From positions 14,251,091-14,315,090 of the forward strand of contig NC_037668.1 of NCBI RefSeq assembly GCF_003255815.1: a stretch of DNA of 64,000 bases, in the 5' to 3' direction. Positions 48,950 through 59,629 of the stretch are shown in pieces. The position numbers were made by a program, and so were the translations under genes. Position 1 is the stretch's first letter. Every line of letters starts with the position of its first letter. The notes under the pieces are model-generated. The model was given only the letters and a program-made list of their open reading frames with translations. It searched no databases and was not told the DNA's origin. The DNA is from Theropithecus gelada (lineage: Eukaryota; Chordata; Mammalia; Primates; Cercopithecidae).

Positions 48950-49560
48950 GAGAAATCTTATGCCATCCTTATATTCAGTCCTCCATATGTAACATGTTCT
49001 TTCCCCTTTTATTCCTTTTAGGATTTCCTTTTTATCACTGGTTTTGATGGATTTGATTAAGATGTTCCTTGGTGAAGTTTTCTTCGTGTTTCTTGTTCTT
49101 AGGATAATCACAGTTCTGTAATATTTGAAGTTTATGGTTTCCATGAAGGTCCTTAATCTTTCATCCAGTATGTTTTAAATATTTTTGTCTCTATTCTCCA
49201 CTACACGCCCTTCAGGGATTCCATTTAGCCCTATACTAGGGTATTTAAAGTTTTTATGCTGATGGTCCTTTTATGTTTTCAAGTTATTTGTTACTGTGTG
49301 TTTCATTTATGTTTGAACTTCTTTTCCTTCTAGTTCAATAATCTCTTCTGCAATGTTTAATCCAGTGCCTTCTTCCATTTCAGACTGTAAATCATAGTTT
49401 TTATCTACAGAATTTGATATTTAAAAAATCTTCAACCTCTCCATTTAATTAAAATACAATTATAACTGCTCTAATGTCCTTTTCTGCTATTTCCAGCATG
49501 TGTGTCAATTTCAACTAGATGATTAGATTTTTCATTATGTATCTTGTTTCCCTGCTTCTT
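48950..49560. repeat. Old L1 (L1ME-like) fragment
   Basis: gattaagatgttccttggtg, then ttcttcgtgtttcttgttctt, and later atttcagactgtaaatcatag follow the order of an old L1 3'-region fossil. It lies in the interval where GPR89-like sequence gives way to PDE4DIP-like sequence. Confidence 0.5.
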
Positions 49561-49576
49561 TGGTTGCTTGATATTC

Positions 49577-49740
49577 TTTTATTTTATTTTATTTTATTTT
49601 ATTTATTTATTTTTTATTTTATTTTATTTTTTGGGATTGAGTTTCACTCTCGTTGCTCAGGCTGGAGTGCAATGGTGTGATCTCAGCTCACTGCAACCTC
49701 TGCCTCCCAGGTACACAAGCGATTCTCCAGGTACAGGCGA
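49577..49740 (-). repeat. Alu fragment with tttta-repeat tail
   Basis: A long tail of tttta units (49577-49633) is followed by about 100 bases of Alu right-arm sequence that break off after a small local duplication (caagcgattctccaggtac then aggcgattctg). Confidence 0.82.
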
Positions 49741-50577
49741 TTCTGTGCCTGGGCAAGTCATTGACTTTCACTGGGATTTTTTTTTTTTTTTTTTCCCGAC
49801 ATCTAGAAACTTAAGTTGGCAATTAACTTTCTCAAAGAAGTTATGTGAGAATGAATGAGACCTAAACATTGCCTCTTCCGTCTGGCAGCTGTTAACCTTT
49901 ATTAGTTACGGTGTTCATGCTGGGGCAGGTGCTGTTTTCAGATCTCAATGGATATTCACTGGTTGAACCCTCACAAGGCCATGAGGCACATTCTATTATC
50001 CCCGTTTTGTAGAGGAGGAAACAGACTTCTGAAGCTAAGTAACTTGTCCAAGCTAACGTAGCTAATAAGTAGCAGATCCAGTATCAACCTAGGCCATATG
50101 GCTCCTCCATTTCCTCCACCATGTGCCCGTGGTTAGTACAGAAATAGAAACCATCACTATGATAGCAAATGCAGTGTTTAGTATTCCTTTCAGCAATTCG
50201 TTTTATGCTTCCTCCTATAAAGTTACACTGGGGGAAAACAAATAAATGAACTGAGTGTCCCTTTATCCTCATCTAACATTAATTGTTACATGTCCTGAAC
50301 AAATAGGAAAAAGACTTATTTCAGAAAACAATATGTATGTAAGTGGCCACCAGAGATAGTTTTCTGTATTGTTTGTATTCATTCCTGGGACATGTATTTA
50401 GAGACTTCTGTGTTGCAGGCCTGTGCTAGATCTGGTAAAACAAAAATGAGTAAAACGTGATACTTACTCTCAAGAATCTCACACCTCCTTCTTCTATGAT
50501 AGATTCTTATAAGCCCTTTAATATTTAGTAGAGGCAGTTCTTTCCTCCAGAAACTTACAGTGTCCTTTCTGCATTAG

Positions 50578-50772
50578 GATCTTAGTGCAACATTGCTGTG
50601 CAAACTTGGACCAGGGCAGAGTGAGATAGCAGAGGAGCTGTGCCAGCGTCTACAGCGAAAGGAAAGGATGCTGCAGGACCTTCTAAGTGATCGAAACAAA
50701 CAAGTGGTGGAACATGAAATGGAGATTCAAGGCCTGCTTCGGTCTATGAGCACCAGGGAGCAGGAAAGCCAA
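50578..50772 (+). pseudogene. PDE4DIP: PDE4DIP-like exon A
   Basis: The 195-base exon lies between acceptor gcattag (50577) and donor caa|gtaagg, and gives 65 open codons from DLSATLLCKLGPGQSEIAEE to STREQESQ. This is a coiled-coil section of PDE4DIP (myomegalin), the centrosome and Golgi scaffold that anchors PDE4D and recruits microtubule nucleators. The heptad pattern and charged residues fit. Only a few residues differ from the human protein as remembered (for example QVVEHE and LLRSM). The exon is undamaged by itself. It is part of a partial gene: no upstream PDE4DIP exons are in the window, and GPR89 exons precede it on the same strand. Confidence 0.87.
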
Positions 50773-50816
50773 GTAAGGATTAATGCACAGATCAGAAAAG
50801 TATCATGTAGTGCATT

Positions 50817-50851
50817 TATAGTCTGCAAATAGGAAGCATTTGCAGACTATA
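50817..50851. repeat. Perfect inverted repeat, 14-bp arms, 7-base loop
   Basis: Arm 50817-50830 (tatagtctgcaaat), loop aggaagc and arm 50838-50851 (atttgcagactata) are exact reverse complements. It lies 45 bases after the donor of PDE4DIP-like exon A and outside any repeat I recognise. Confidence 0.95.
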
Positions 50852-50926
50852 GATGTGTGTGTATTTATATATTTTACAGTCAACTCTGTTAGTTTCTTTC
50901 CTTCTATTTATTACCTAGACCACAGT

Positions 50927-51068
50927 TTTATTTATTTACTTACTTATTTAGAGGTGGGGGTCTTGCTGTGTTGTGCAGGCTGGTCTCGAACTCCTGGGCT
51001 CAAGCAATCATCCTGCCTTGGCTTCCCAAAGTGCTGGGATTATAGGTGTAAGCTGCTGTACCTGACCT
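50927..51068 (-). repeat. Alu monomer fragment
   Basis: A minus-strand single Alu arm with a ttta-type tail that runs ggctggtctcgaactcctggg to the reversed 5' end gctgctgtacctgacc. The length and lack of a second arm suggest a free-monomer or deleted copy. Confidence 0.75.
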
Positions 51069-51348
51069 GAGACCACAGTTTTACATTAATCATCAAAGTA
51101 TGAAACATTTCTTGAAAACCTTGCATTTGGAAGGGTGCCTAAACAATACATGTATCCATTAACTTCATTACATACATTTTCTTTGCCTTAATAATCTGAT
51201 CATTTAAAATCTGAGTTATCTTAAGAGGAAAAAAAGATTACATTTTTCAGAGGTCATGGTGAGAATAAAGAATCTCATAATAGTATGGGGTATATTAATT
51301 TCACAATATTTAAGAAGTAAATTCCTTTTTTTTTTTTTTTTGAGAAGA

Positions 51349-51508
51349 GAGAAGATGGTGCAAGCCTTAATGGAAAGAAATTCAGAATTACAGGCCCTGC
51401 GCCAATATTTAGGAGGGACAGACTCCCTGATGTCCCAAGTACCTAACTCTAACCAACAAGCTGAAGTTACCTACATTGGCCCCTGCTCTTGGAGAAAAGA
51501 CTGATCAA
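51349..51508 (+). pseudogene. PDE4DIP: PDE4DIP-like exon B, frame broken
   Basis: The frame from 51349 reads EKMVQALMERNSELQALRQYLGGTDSLMSQ and on through NQQAEVT, clearly PDE4DIP. It then shifts, and the stop TGA falls at 51502-51504, just before the donor caa|gtaaga (51508). The last codons needed for joining to exon C (ACT GAT CAA) lie in another frame, so indels near 51475-51500 are required. The normal start of this exon and its CAG acceptor are also lost: a T-run at 51325-51341 leads straight into gagaagagagaag. So this exon is damaged at both ends. Confidence 0.82.
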
Positions 51509-51674
51509 GTAAGAACTATAGACTTAGATAATTCATGCTGATTCCATTTCCTTTTTACATTTGAGGTGTAGGTTTGGTCATTTTAATACCAAAATCTCAG
51601 AATAGTCTCAGTACTGTCATTGTGATCATAGTTCCTGCATCTTCCTAAGTCCCCCGACTTTTCCAGTTTTTTAG

Positions 51675-51756
51675 GGTTCAATGCAGATACCTTCCAGAGA
51701 TGGTAGCACTTCACTGACTGCCAAAGAGGATGCCAGCATACCCAGATCCACATTAG
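51675..51756 (+). pseudogene. PDE4DIP: PDE4DIP-like exon C
   Basis: Eighty-two bases between acceptor ttttttag (51674) and donor ttag|gtaagt encode GSMQIPSRDGSTSLTAKEDA then SIPRSTL, ending after the first base of a codon. It matches PDE4DIP and is open. It pairs in phase with exon D (82 + 92 bases = 58 codons). Confidence 0.82.
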
Positions 51757-52810
51757 GTAAGTATCAAATTTCATTTCATTAAGGGACTTTGTTTTTCTCT
51801 TGTTTTTCCTTCTAGTAATCTCCGTATTAATAGGTTTGGCCAAGACTCTTTTCTCTTCCTATCTTAATGGAACAAATAAGTTTGGAATTCCTCTGAAAGG
51901 CTGAAGAACTGTCCTTACCTTATGTTGAGTCGACGTTATTGCTTTGGGTTCACAATTTGGCCCAGAGAAACTCTTATCTTTATTCTCCTTTTCAGATAGT
52001 TTTGCAGGGATTCAGAAATGCAGGAGGTAGTGGTTCCAATCCTGCAGAGTAGGACCATGAGCTGACGACACCTTTTCCTGGGTATCTTTCAAGTCTGGGG
52101 CCACTCACTGTAACTTGACATCACCTACATTAAACCATTAGGAAGGGTAGGCAGTGTACATTGAGTTATTTGCCAAGCCTAGCCCCATTCAGGGGATGGT
52201 TTAGAAAAGTCTTATAAGTAGTCATTCTCTAGTAGGAAAACTTTATACTAATCAAAGAGTAAAAGAATGTTGGATTTGTTTTATTTATTCTTTATTTGCC
52301 TTTTTAAAAAGTGTACTTTTCCCTAAAGTTTTTATTTTTGAAATTTCAAACCTACAGAAAAGTGGCAAAAATAGTACAGTGAATACTCATAGACCTTTTT
52401 ATTCAGACTTACCAGTTATTAACATTCTGCCACATTTGCCTTTTTTCTTTCTATTACACACACATTTGTAGTTGTGATGTATTTTCTGAACCATTGGAGA
52501 ATTTCTTACAGAAATCATGACACTTTATTCCTGAATACTCCAGTAAGTGTTGCCTAAGAACAGGCGCGTTCTCTTACACAGCTACAATATAATTATCACA
52601 CTCAGGAGATTTAACCTTGGTATAGGCTTAGTATCTAATATACAGTCCACATTCAGAGTTCCTGTTGTCCCGATAATGTTCTGTATGGCTACTTTGGTTT
52701 CCCCCAACCCAGGGGTTATGCATTGTGCTTAGTTGTCCTGTCTCTTAGTCTCTGATCTAGAACGATTGTCTAGCTTTTTTCTTTTTTTCTTTAGTGAGAT
52801 TGGCATTTTT

Positions 52811-55800
52811 TTTTTCTTGTTAGCTGGATATATTTCTTTTTTTTTTTTTTTTTTTTGGTCACAGAATACTGTTTGCCATAGAGGAAACTGGCATTGCAGT
52901 CTGGTGGTATAATGGCTTATTCACAGAAACCAGTACCTGTTCATCCTTTAGCGCAAAAAGCCCTAATGGCGCGTACCCTATTAAAATTCAGGACATCTCC
53001 AATATTATCTCTCTCTGTTTTTCTTTGTCATCTTTTTTTTTTTTTTTTAAATAAACATTTTCAAGGTTTGTCCAAAAGAAGGCCATATAGGTTCTTGGCT
53101 AGCGGAAGACAATTCAGAACAGCTATTGCATACTTGAACTCTCACCTTCCCCAGGCTGGCAGTTGATATCTTATTTCTTTTCCAACTCATTTTTATTAAG
53201 AAAATTTTTAAAATGCTCCTACTATCAGTTTTAGAAAATCTCTAAGGGAAACACAACAGTAAGGTGCTGAGGTAAAAAAACACCTGAGGTAGCTTTTTCT
53301 GTGTGTTTTTCTCATTTTAAAAAATCTGTAAATTTAATGCCCTGGGCCAACAACCTTGATAAATTTCTACTTTCCTCCACATTTTTTTTTAAAGAAAGAA
53401 ATCATTTTGCTGAATATTGCTGAATTTCACTGTGGAATTTTTTCTTTGTGTGGTTGATTGGTTGGTTTGATGGGTTCCTGTTTTCCTCTTCCAAAACGCG
53501 AGGAAAAGTACCATTGACTCTTGTTCTTTTGAGTAACCAAGTGTAAGTTGAGGCTGGTTTGTGTGTTTAGCTTTTGTTCCTTTCGTGTGATGTGATATTG
53601 GAAGCACTGCTTTGCCTGGGAGGGGGTGGGGTGCGTAGATACGGGATTGAGATGGAGGGATGAGGGAATTCAAAAGAATGGAGATGGAGAAGAAGGGGAG
53701 GGGAGGGAGGGGAGAGATAAACAGAGAGAGACAGAGAATTATATAGCAGTATGCAAAAATCCAGTTTAAAACCTGTGAAGCAGAGAAATGGGTGTATGAG
53801 CTAGACAGGCATGAGGAATGACAGAGTTTCCTCTTCAAGGAGACGGTATCCCTTCTGTTGACATACACAGGCGATCCAGAACTGGTGTGAGTGTCCTTCC
53901 AACAAGATTTCCCTCTGGGTGAATTTTGTGTGGGTGGCCTCAAAGCTCCTCTCCACACTGTGAGACCTCCCAAAGAAAGACTTTATTCTTTAAAGTCTAG
54001 AAAAGCCTGCTTTCTCCTTAGAAAGAAAAAAAAAAAGTAATGATTGATTAAAAATTGGAGTTAGTTATTTGATATATTATTTCTAAAATATATTACCGCT
54101 GCAGGCACCCTGTGTAACCCACAGACCACATATCTTAACATCTTCCCCTTCGAATATGTACACACATGTACAGAGACGATTTGCCACCAGAAAAGGGTGT
54201 GCATGTTGCTTGGCTTTGAACACGTTCACCTATGTTAGTTCAACTAAAAGGGATAGCGTCGTGGGAGTTAAGAAGATATCCGAATGGATGGTGAAGTGGA
54301 TGACTGAAGCCTGCAGAAGCCCTGGGGGGCGAGAGGCGGGCCCCGTGGTTCTGGCAAACCTGGCTGACCTTCCCCACCTCTCCTCGGTCCCTGGGATTCT
54401 CGGGGCCTCTGCAGAGTCCCTGGCCGCCTCCGCAGACTTCTCATTCCTCAGATGGTCTTTGGTTTGCTCCCGATCTGGCTGGCTGTGTTTGGTCTCATTC
54501 TGTCAGGTGTTGGAAGGGCTCCGTCATCTGCTGTTTTGCTGGTGCCTGTGGGAGCCTCACTTGCTGCGCTGTGAGGCGACTCCCTGAGGGTATTTCTGCT
54601 CCTGCTGCTTCACCTGTTGTACAGTTTCTCTGATCTTGCGCTGTGCAGTCTGGCTAGCAAAGAAGTATCCGATAATTCCGACGATCACTTCCGCATTTTC
54701 ATCTGGCTTTTCGTTAGGAGGCATGATGACTTCTGCACTGGTTAAGTTCTGCAGTTCATTCATGGTCTTGCCACCTTTGCCAATCACCCGGCCAGCTGTG
54801 GAAGAGGGCACTCTGATATGGGCTTCCAGCTTCACTTCTTTGGGGTTAAAGTAGTTTTCTTCTTTCAGTTTCCCAAAGATCCGTCCCTGGGCTTAGAGCT
54901 GGGCTTCCTGTGGCCGGGTGATGATGACCATCCTTTCGCTGACGTCTGGGCCTTCTGCAGGGGCGAATCTCGCCAGCTGTTTGATGTGTGCCCCCTTCTT
55001 CCCGATGATGGCGCCCACAGCCTGGGTTGGGATGAAGAGATTCACAATCTCCTCCTCTGGATAACAGTGATGATGCGAGAACGGGCCAAACTGGTGATGG
55101 GGGTACAGGCTGGAGAAGTATCCAGAGTGGGTATTAACAGCCAACATATCATTTTCAAAGGCCTCACGCAGCTTCTTCATAATCTCTCTCTCAGCACTGG
55201 CACAGGCCTCAATTGTGCCCTTCACAGTGATGGTTCTTTCCGGGTTGTATATGCTCAAATCCTACAAAGATGAGATTGCTATCTTGATCCCTGTTTCATG
55301 TTCAATTTTCTTCAAATTCCTGCCTTCTTTTCCAGTCAGTCTTCCAACCAAGCCATTGTGGGCAAAGATTTTCAGAGGAATCTCTTCGGCTAGTTTGGTC
55401 TCATCTGCCTCTTTCTGCGTGATTTCGGGAATCATGCGGCATGCTTCAGAAGTGCCCCCTGGGGTGGCATAGATGGTGACAGGCTTCTCTGCAGCTCCAG
55501 AGTTCTCTTTTCTATGGATGTCTACCTGGGACTGGGTCTGCTTAGTGATGTCCTTTATGGTCAAGCCCTCCTTCCTGATGATGGCACCAACAAACTGGGT
55601 GGGGACCAGGATCCTCAACAGGAAATCAATCTGTCTAGCCTGAGAAGTGCCCCCAGGGGCTGGCCTTGCTCCCCGGGAAGAGTGGTCCCCACACTGGGCT
55701 CACTGAGGGGACGAAGGGGAGCTCACCTCTTCGTCTGGGATGTAGGAAATCTTGAAGAAGTAGTTCTCAAACTGATGCCCACTTAGCTTCTCCATGTTTA

Positions 55801-56403
55801 TTTTCTTCTCTTGTTGCATATGTGACATTGACAACAGCGGTTTCTATGTCTGTGTTGACTTGTTCTACATTCTCCACTGTTCCATATTGAGCCAAAAGTC
55901 CATCCAACACCTCCCACTGCAGGCGAGGAGGAATGTTTCGAATCTGAATTTTCCTGCTCCTTAGCTTTTTAGAGACTGAGTAATCAACTTCCACGATTTT
56001 CCCATGCAATTCCACTTTACCCGAGAGGGTCTCGATGGCGCAGATGGCCCAGTTCTGGTTGGGGTAGTCCACACAGGCATGGCCGGACTTGAGCAGGATC
56101 TGTCCCACCAGGGGCAGCATCCTGTCCCCAAAGAGCTGCCAGAGGTCGTCGGTGGTGACCATGGGGCTCAGGTTCCCAATGTAAAGCTTGTTCATCATCC
56201 ATCTCTTCCCCGAGAGCCCGCAGCTTCCCTAGCCTGGTACCTGGCGCTCCTCACCTCCTCCGCTGCCCTCATCTCTCCTCCTCCTCCTCCACCACCTCTC
56301 CCCGCCCTCCACCTGCCTGCCACCCGCTCCCACCCTCAGCCTGGCTCCCCTCACCACTGCAGGCCCGGCCTGTGCGGGGGCAGAGGCCGAGATTGGCATT
56401 TTT
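52811..56403 (-). pseudogene. IGF2BP2: IGF2BP2 processed pseudogene
   Basis: An intronless minus-strand copy of IGF2BP2 mRNA, an RNA-binding protein with two RRMs and four KH domains. The start MMNKLYIGNLSP is at 56198 and the end GVASQRSK at about 54557. A GC-rich 5' UTR (to about 56388) and a long 3' UTR (to about 52860) are present. The RRM part runs to about 55800 and the KH parts follow with GAII, GRVIGKGGKT and similar loops. An internal segment of about 43 residues is absent after MLAVN, as in the known shorter isoform. It is dead: frameshift after YATREE (about 55810), stops near 55702, 55261 and 54893, and a deletion in a KH domain. The 15-base gagattggcattttt at 52796-52810 and 56389-56403 is the target duplication. 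It lies antisense in a PDE4DIP-like intron. Confidence 0.95.
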
Positions 56404-56498
56404 GAAGAATCCAGGCCAGCTAATATTCCTCAATTTAGCTGTGATTGTTTCCTCATGCTTAGATTTGAGTTAAACATTTTTGGCAGGAATACTACACG

Positions 56499-56927
56499 GA
56501 TGACTTCCTTCCTTCCTTCCTTCCTTCCTTCCTTCCTTCCTTCCTTCCTTCCTTCCTTCCTTCCTTCCTTCCTCCCTCCCTCCCTCCCTCCGTCCCTCCC
56601 TCCATCCCTCCTTTCCTCCTTTCCTCCCTTCCTCCCCTCCTCCCTTCCTCCCTTCCTCCCTCCCTTCCTTCCATCTGGCCTGCCTGCCTGGCTGCCTGCC
56701 TGCCTGCCAGCCTGCCAGTTTCAAGCGATCTTCCCGCCTCAGTCTCCCAAGTAACTGGGACTACAGGCATGCGCCACCATGCCTGGCTAGTTTTTTTGTA
56801 TTTTTTCTTAGAGACAGGGTTTTGCCATGTTGGCCAGGCTGGTCTGGAACTCCTAGCCTCAAGTGATCCACCTACCTCAGCCTCCTAAAGTGCTGGGATT
56901 ACAAGCGTGAGCCACTGTGCCTGGACT
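56499..56927 (-). repeat. Alu with giant pyrimidine-repeat tail
   Basis: A ttcc repeat, later tccc and tgcc units, runs from 56503 to about 56717 and leads into a minus-strand Alu missing part of its right arm (56718-56927). ggatgac occurs before the repeat and after the Alu, so the microsatellite is the grown tail of this Alu. The region gives long but meaningless open frames. Confidence 0.88.
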
Positions 56928-57137
56928 GGATGACGTCTTTTTTAGTGCATCACATCAGTGCATGATAATCGGTTTGTATTGGTGATACAAAATATTGGTG
57001 ATATTAAATTCAGTCATTTGGTTAAGGTTGTAGCTGTCAAATCTCTCTGTTGTAAAAGGTTTATTTCACCCTTAGTATATAAGTGATCTGCTGGCTGAAT
57101 TTACACTATATTAGTAGTTTAAAAATAGTGATTTTCA

Positions 57138-57436
57138 GGGTTGGGCGCGGTGGCTCATGCCTTTAATCCCAGCACTTTGGGAGACTGAGGTGGGCAGATC
57201 ACTTAAGCTCAGGAGTTTGAGACCAGCCTGGCCAACATGGTGAAACCCTGTCTCTACTAAAAAATACAAAAATTAGTCGAGCTTGGTGGTGCATGCCTGT
57301 AATCCCAGCTACTCAGGAGGCTGAGGCAGGAGAATCGCTTGAACCTGGAAAGCGGAGAGATTCCCCACCGCCACCCCGCCCCCCCCCCACCCTCCCCCAC
57401 TCCACCCTGGATGACAGAGCAAGACTCAAACAAAAA

Positions 57437-57478
<42 letters not shown>
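57138..57478 (+). repeat. Alu with C-rich block and AT microsatellite tail
   Basis: A plus-strand Alu (57138-57443) whose right arm contains an odd block rich in C (57363-57400). It ends in an A-run and about 17 at units (57444-57478). gattttc flanks it on both sides. Confidence 0.88.
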
Positions 57479-57479
<1 letters not shown>

Positions 57480-57481
<2 letters not shown>

Positions 57482-58970
57482 TTTCTGTTTGTGAAATTTC
57501 TTCTTTGTTTATTTGTGGGTATTATTTATAAAGAAGAGCTGTCCTTTCCCTATGTCTATACCCCATTTGTTTTTATCAATATGGAGTTTTAAAAATCATT
57601 ATATTATTGATTTTGGTCATTATTTCCTTTAATGCTCAAATTAACCCATATTTGGTCGGTGGGAGCCTCATCAAGCTTTGCCATATCCCCATCAGTTTTT
57701 TTTTTGTTGTTTTTTTGTTTTTGTTTTTTTTAGCATAGTTTCATAGTTTCTGGCACAGTAAGATGTTCTGTGATTACCTTTTGCTTTACCTGCCTCAGTC
57801 CCAGAATCAGCCGTTATCCTAAAGAGCTCCCTGGTTCCTTTTGGTGGGTAATGGCATTCAGAAACTGTGATCTGGGCACAAGATGTGTTCATTGCTACAT
57901 GAATGCCTTTTGCTTCTAGGCCCTTTTAAGTGAACAGAGCTAGCAATGAATATTTTTAAGTATATGTGTGTGTATTTGTATACATATGAAGATTTGATAC
58001 TGATTTCTGTAATTCCAATTTAACAATATAGGTTCTTTTTTCCCTCATTTCATGTTTGTATCTCTTTGAGAGCCCTGGTTACTTAGAGCATCAATATGTT
58101 TCAAAATATTTACACATTTGCAGAATACTATAATATGCAAAAGTTGTTTCAGAATTGCTACATAAATACTACCATCAACAATAAATGTATTAAGTAATGT
58201 TTAAGATTTTTTTGTAATTCTTTTTATCCTTAGGATATTTTGCACTGACAGTGTTCAGTTAGAGTAGTGAGTTCAAAAATTATTTGGATTAATTTTTTAG
58301 TATCTTCTGGGTGGTTTTATTTATTTGCTATATATATTTATATTAATACTCAGTTTTAGACATTTTCTCTCCCATTAATTGTCAAGCTGACTTATACATT
58401 AAAAATTAAACATTTACACAGTTCAGAACTCCAGCATATAAAATGATATACTCAGATGTCCCATATTTCCCTCTCCCTTCTCTCCTGTTTCCACTCGTCT
58501 CCTGAAGGTAATCAGTTTCATTTCTGGGTTATTCTTCCTGTATATCTTTTTGCAAAAATAAGCAAATGAATCATCTGTGTATATGTGATGTATATATGTA
58601 CATTCTTATTTCCCCTTTTTCCTAATAGAAAACCTACTACCTTAGATGTATTCTCAACCACATAGCTTGTTTTACTTAACGTATTCTTAGAATCTCAAAG
58701 TCACTTCATATAAGTTCATAAAGACCATCCTTATTCTTTATTTACAGTAGTATATAGTGCCATCTGTGAATATGTTTTATTCAATCTTTTCTTTATAGCA
58801 TCTAGGATGATTGCAATATTTTGCTATTATAAATAATGCTACAAAGAACAACCTGTGTGTATGTTTTCTTTTTTCTTATTATTGGAATGTGTCCTCTGTA
58901 AATTACTCAGAGGAGGCAGCAGATATCACGTTATGTTACTAGCAATTAAAACTAGTGCTGTATTTTCATC
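57480..58970. other. PDE4DIP-like intron without other exons
   Basis: AT-rich intron sequence. 58380-58860 resembles an old L1 3' region (gcaatattttgctattataaataatgctac). No exon was seen between exon C and exon D. Confidence 0.45.
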
Positions 58971-58974
58971 TTAG

Positions 58975-59066
58975 GAGACTTGAACACAATTGCAGGGCTG
59001 GAAAAAGAACTGAGTAATGCCAAAGCGGAATTTGAACTCATGGCTAAAAAAGAAAGAAAAAGTCAA
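58975..59066 (+). pseudogene. PDE4DIP: PDE4DIP-like exon D
   Basis: Ninety-two bases between acceptor tcatcttag (58974) and donor caa|gtgaat. With the last base of exon C it encodes GDLNTIAGLEKELSNAKAEF then ELMAKKERKSQ, open throughout. In human PDE4DIP the next residues are a long section beginning MELSALQ (from memory). No such exon is seen between 59067 and 61046, so this part appears deleted. Confidence 0.82.
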
Positions 59067-59341
59067 GTGAATTTTCTAGTCAAGTCTTAATTTCTAAATC
59101 CCTATTATTTTTTCTTTCAAAATAGTTTATATTTAAAAGTATATAATTTTCCAAGTATAATATCTGAGTCCAAATGCCAGGTATGACTTTTTTCTTTTTG
59201 GAGAAAAATATAAGTTATTTTATATATACATTATCTCAAAAAGATGCTCCTGTTTTTAGATTGGGACCATTAAAACTTATTAAGTGCTAGAAAACCGTAA
59301 CTCTCTCTCCCCATTGCTAAATGGAATAAAATAATTGTAAA

Positions 59342-59629
59342 GGCCGGGTGCGGTGGCTCATGCCTGTAATCCCAGCACTTTGGGAGGCCGAGGTGGGCAG
59401 ATCACTTGAGGTCAGGAATTTGAGACCAGCCTGGCCAATATGACGAAACCCCGTCTCTCCTAAAAATACGAAAATTAGCCAGGTGTAGTGGCGGGCGCCT
59501 GTAATCCCAGCTACTCAGGAGCCTGAGGCAGGAGAATCGCTTGAACCTGGGAGGCGGAGGTTGCAGTGAGCTGAGATCATGCCATCACGCACCAGCCTGG
59601 GCAACAAGAGCAAAACTCTGCCTCCAAGA
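59342..59629 (+). repeat. AluS-type element
   Basis: A plus-strand Alu, complete from ggccgggtgcggtgg to caaaactctgcctcc. It is followed by an AT-rich series of aataat and ttattatt units (59630-59715) in place of a plain A-tail. Confidence 0.93.

Larger units (their letters stand above)
52310..57115. repeat. Old L1 fragment carrying two later insertions
   Basis: Segments 52310-52810, 56404-56498 and about 56936-57115 read as one continuous old L1 region (tttcaaacctacagaaaagt; gaagaatccaggccagc; agtgcatcacatcagtgcat; cttggt-type ends). The IGF2BP2 retrocopy interrupts it at 52811 and a microsatellite-tailed Alu at 56499. Confidence 0.6.

Noticed and set aside
53389..53973. 194-codon minus-strand frame
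   Set aside because: It lies wholly in the 3' UTR of the IGF2BP2 retrocopy and is not coding in the parent gene as remembered.
54818..55273. Plus-strand frames in the 54.6-56.4 kb block
   Set aside because: Antisense of the IGF2BP2 retrocopy; no protein similarity of their own.
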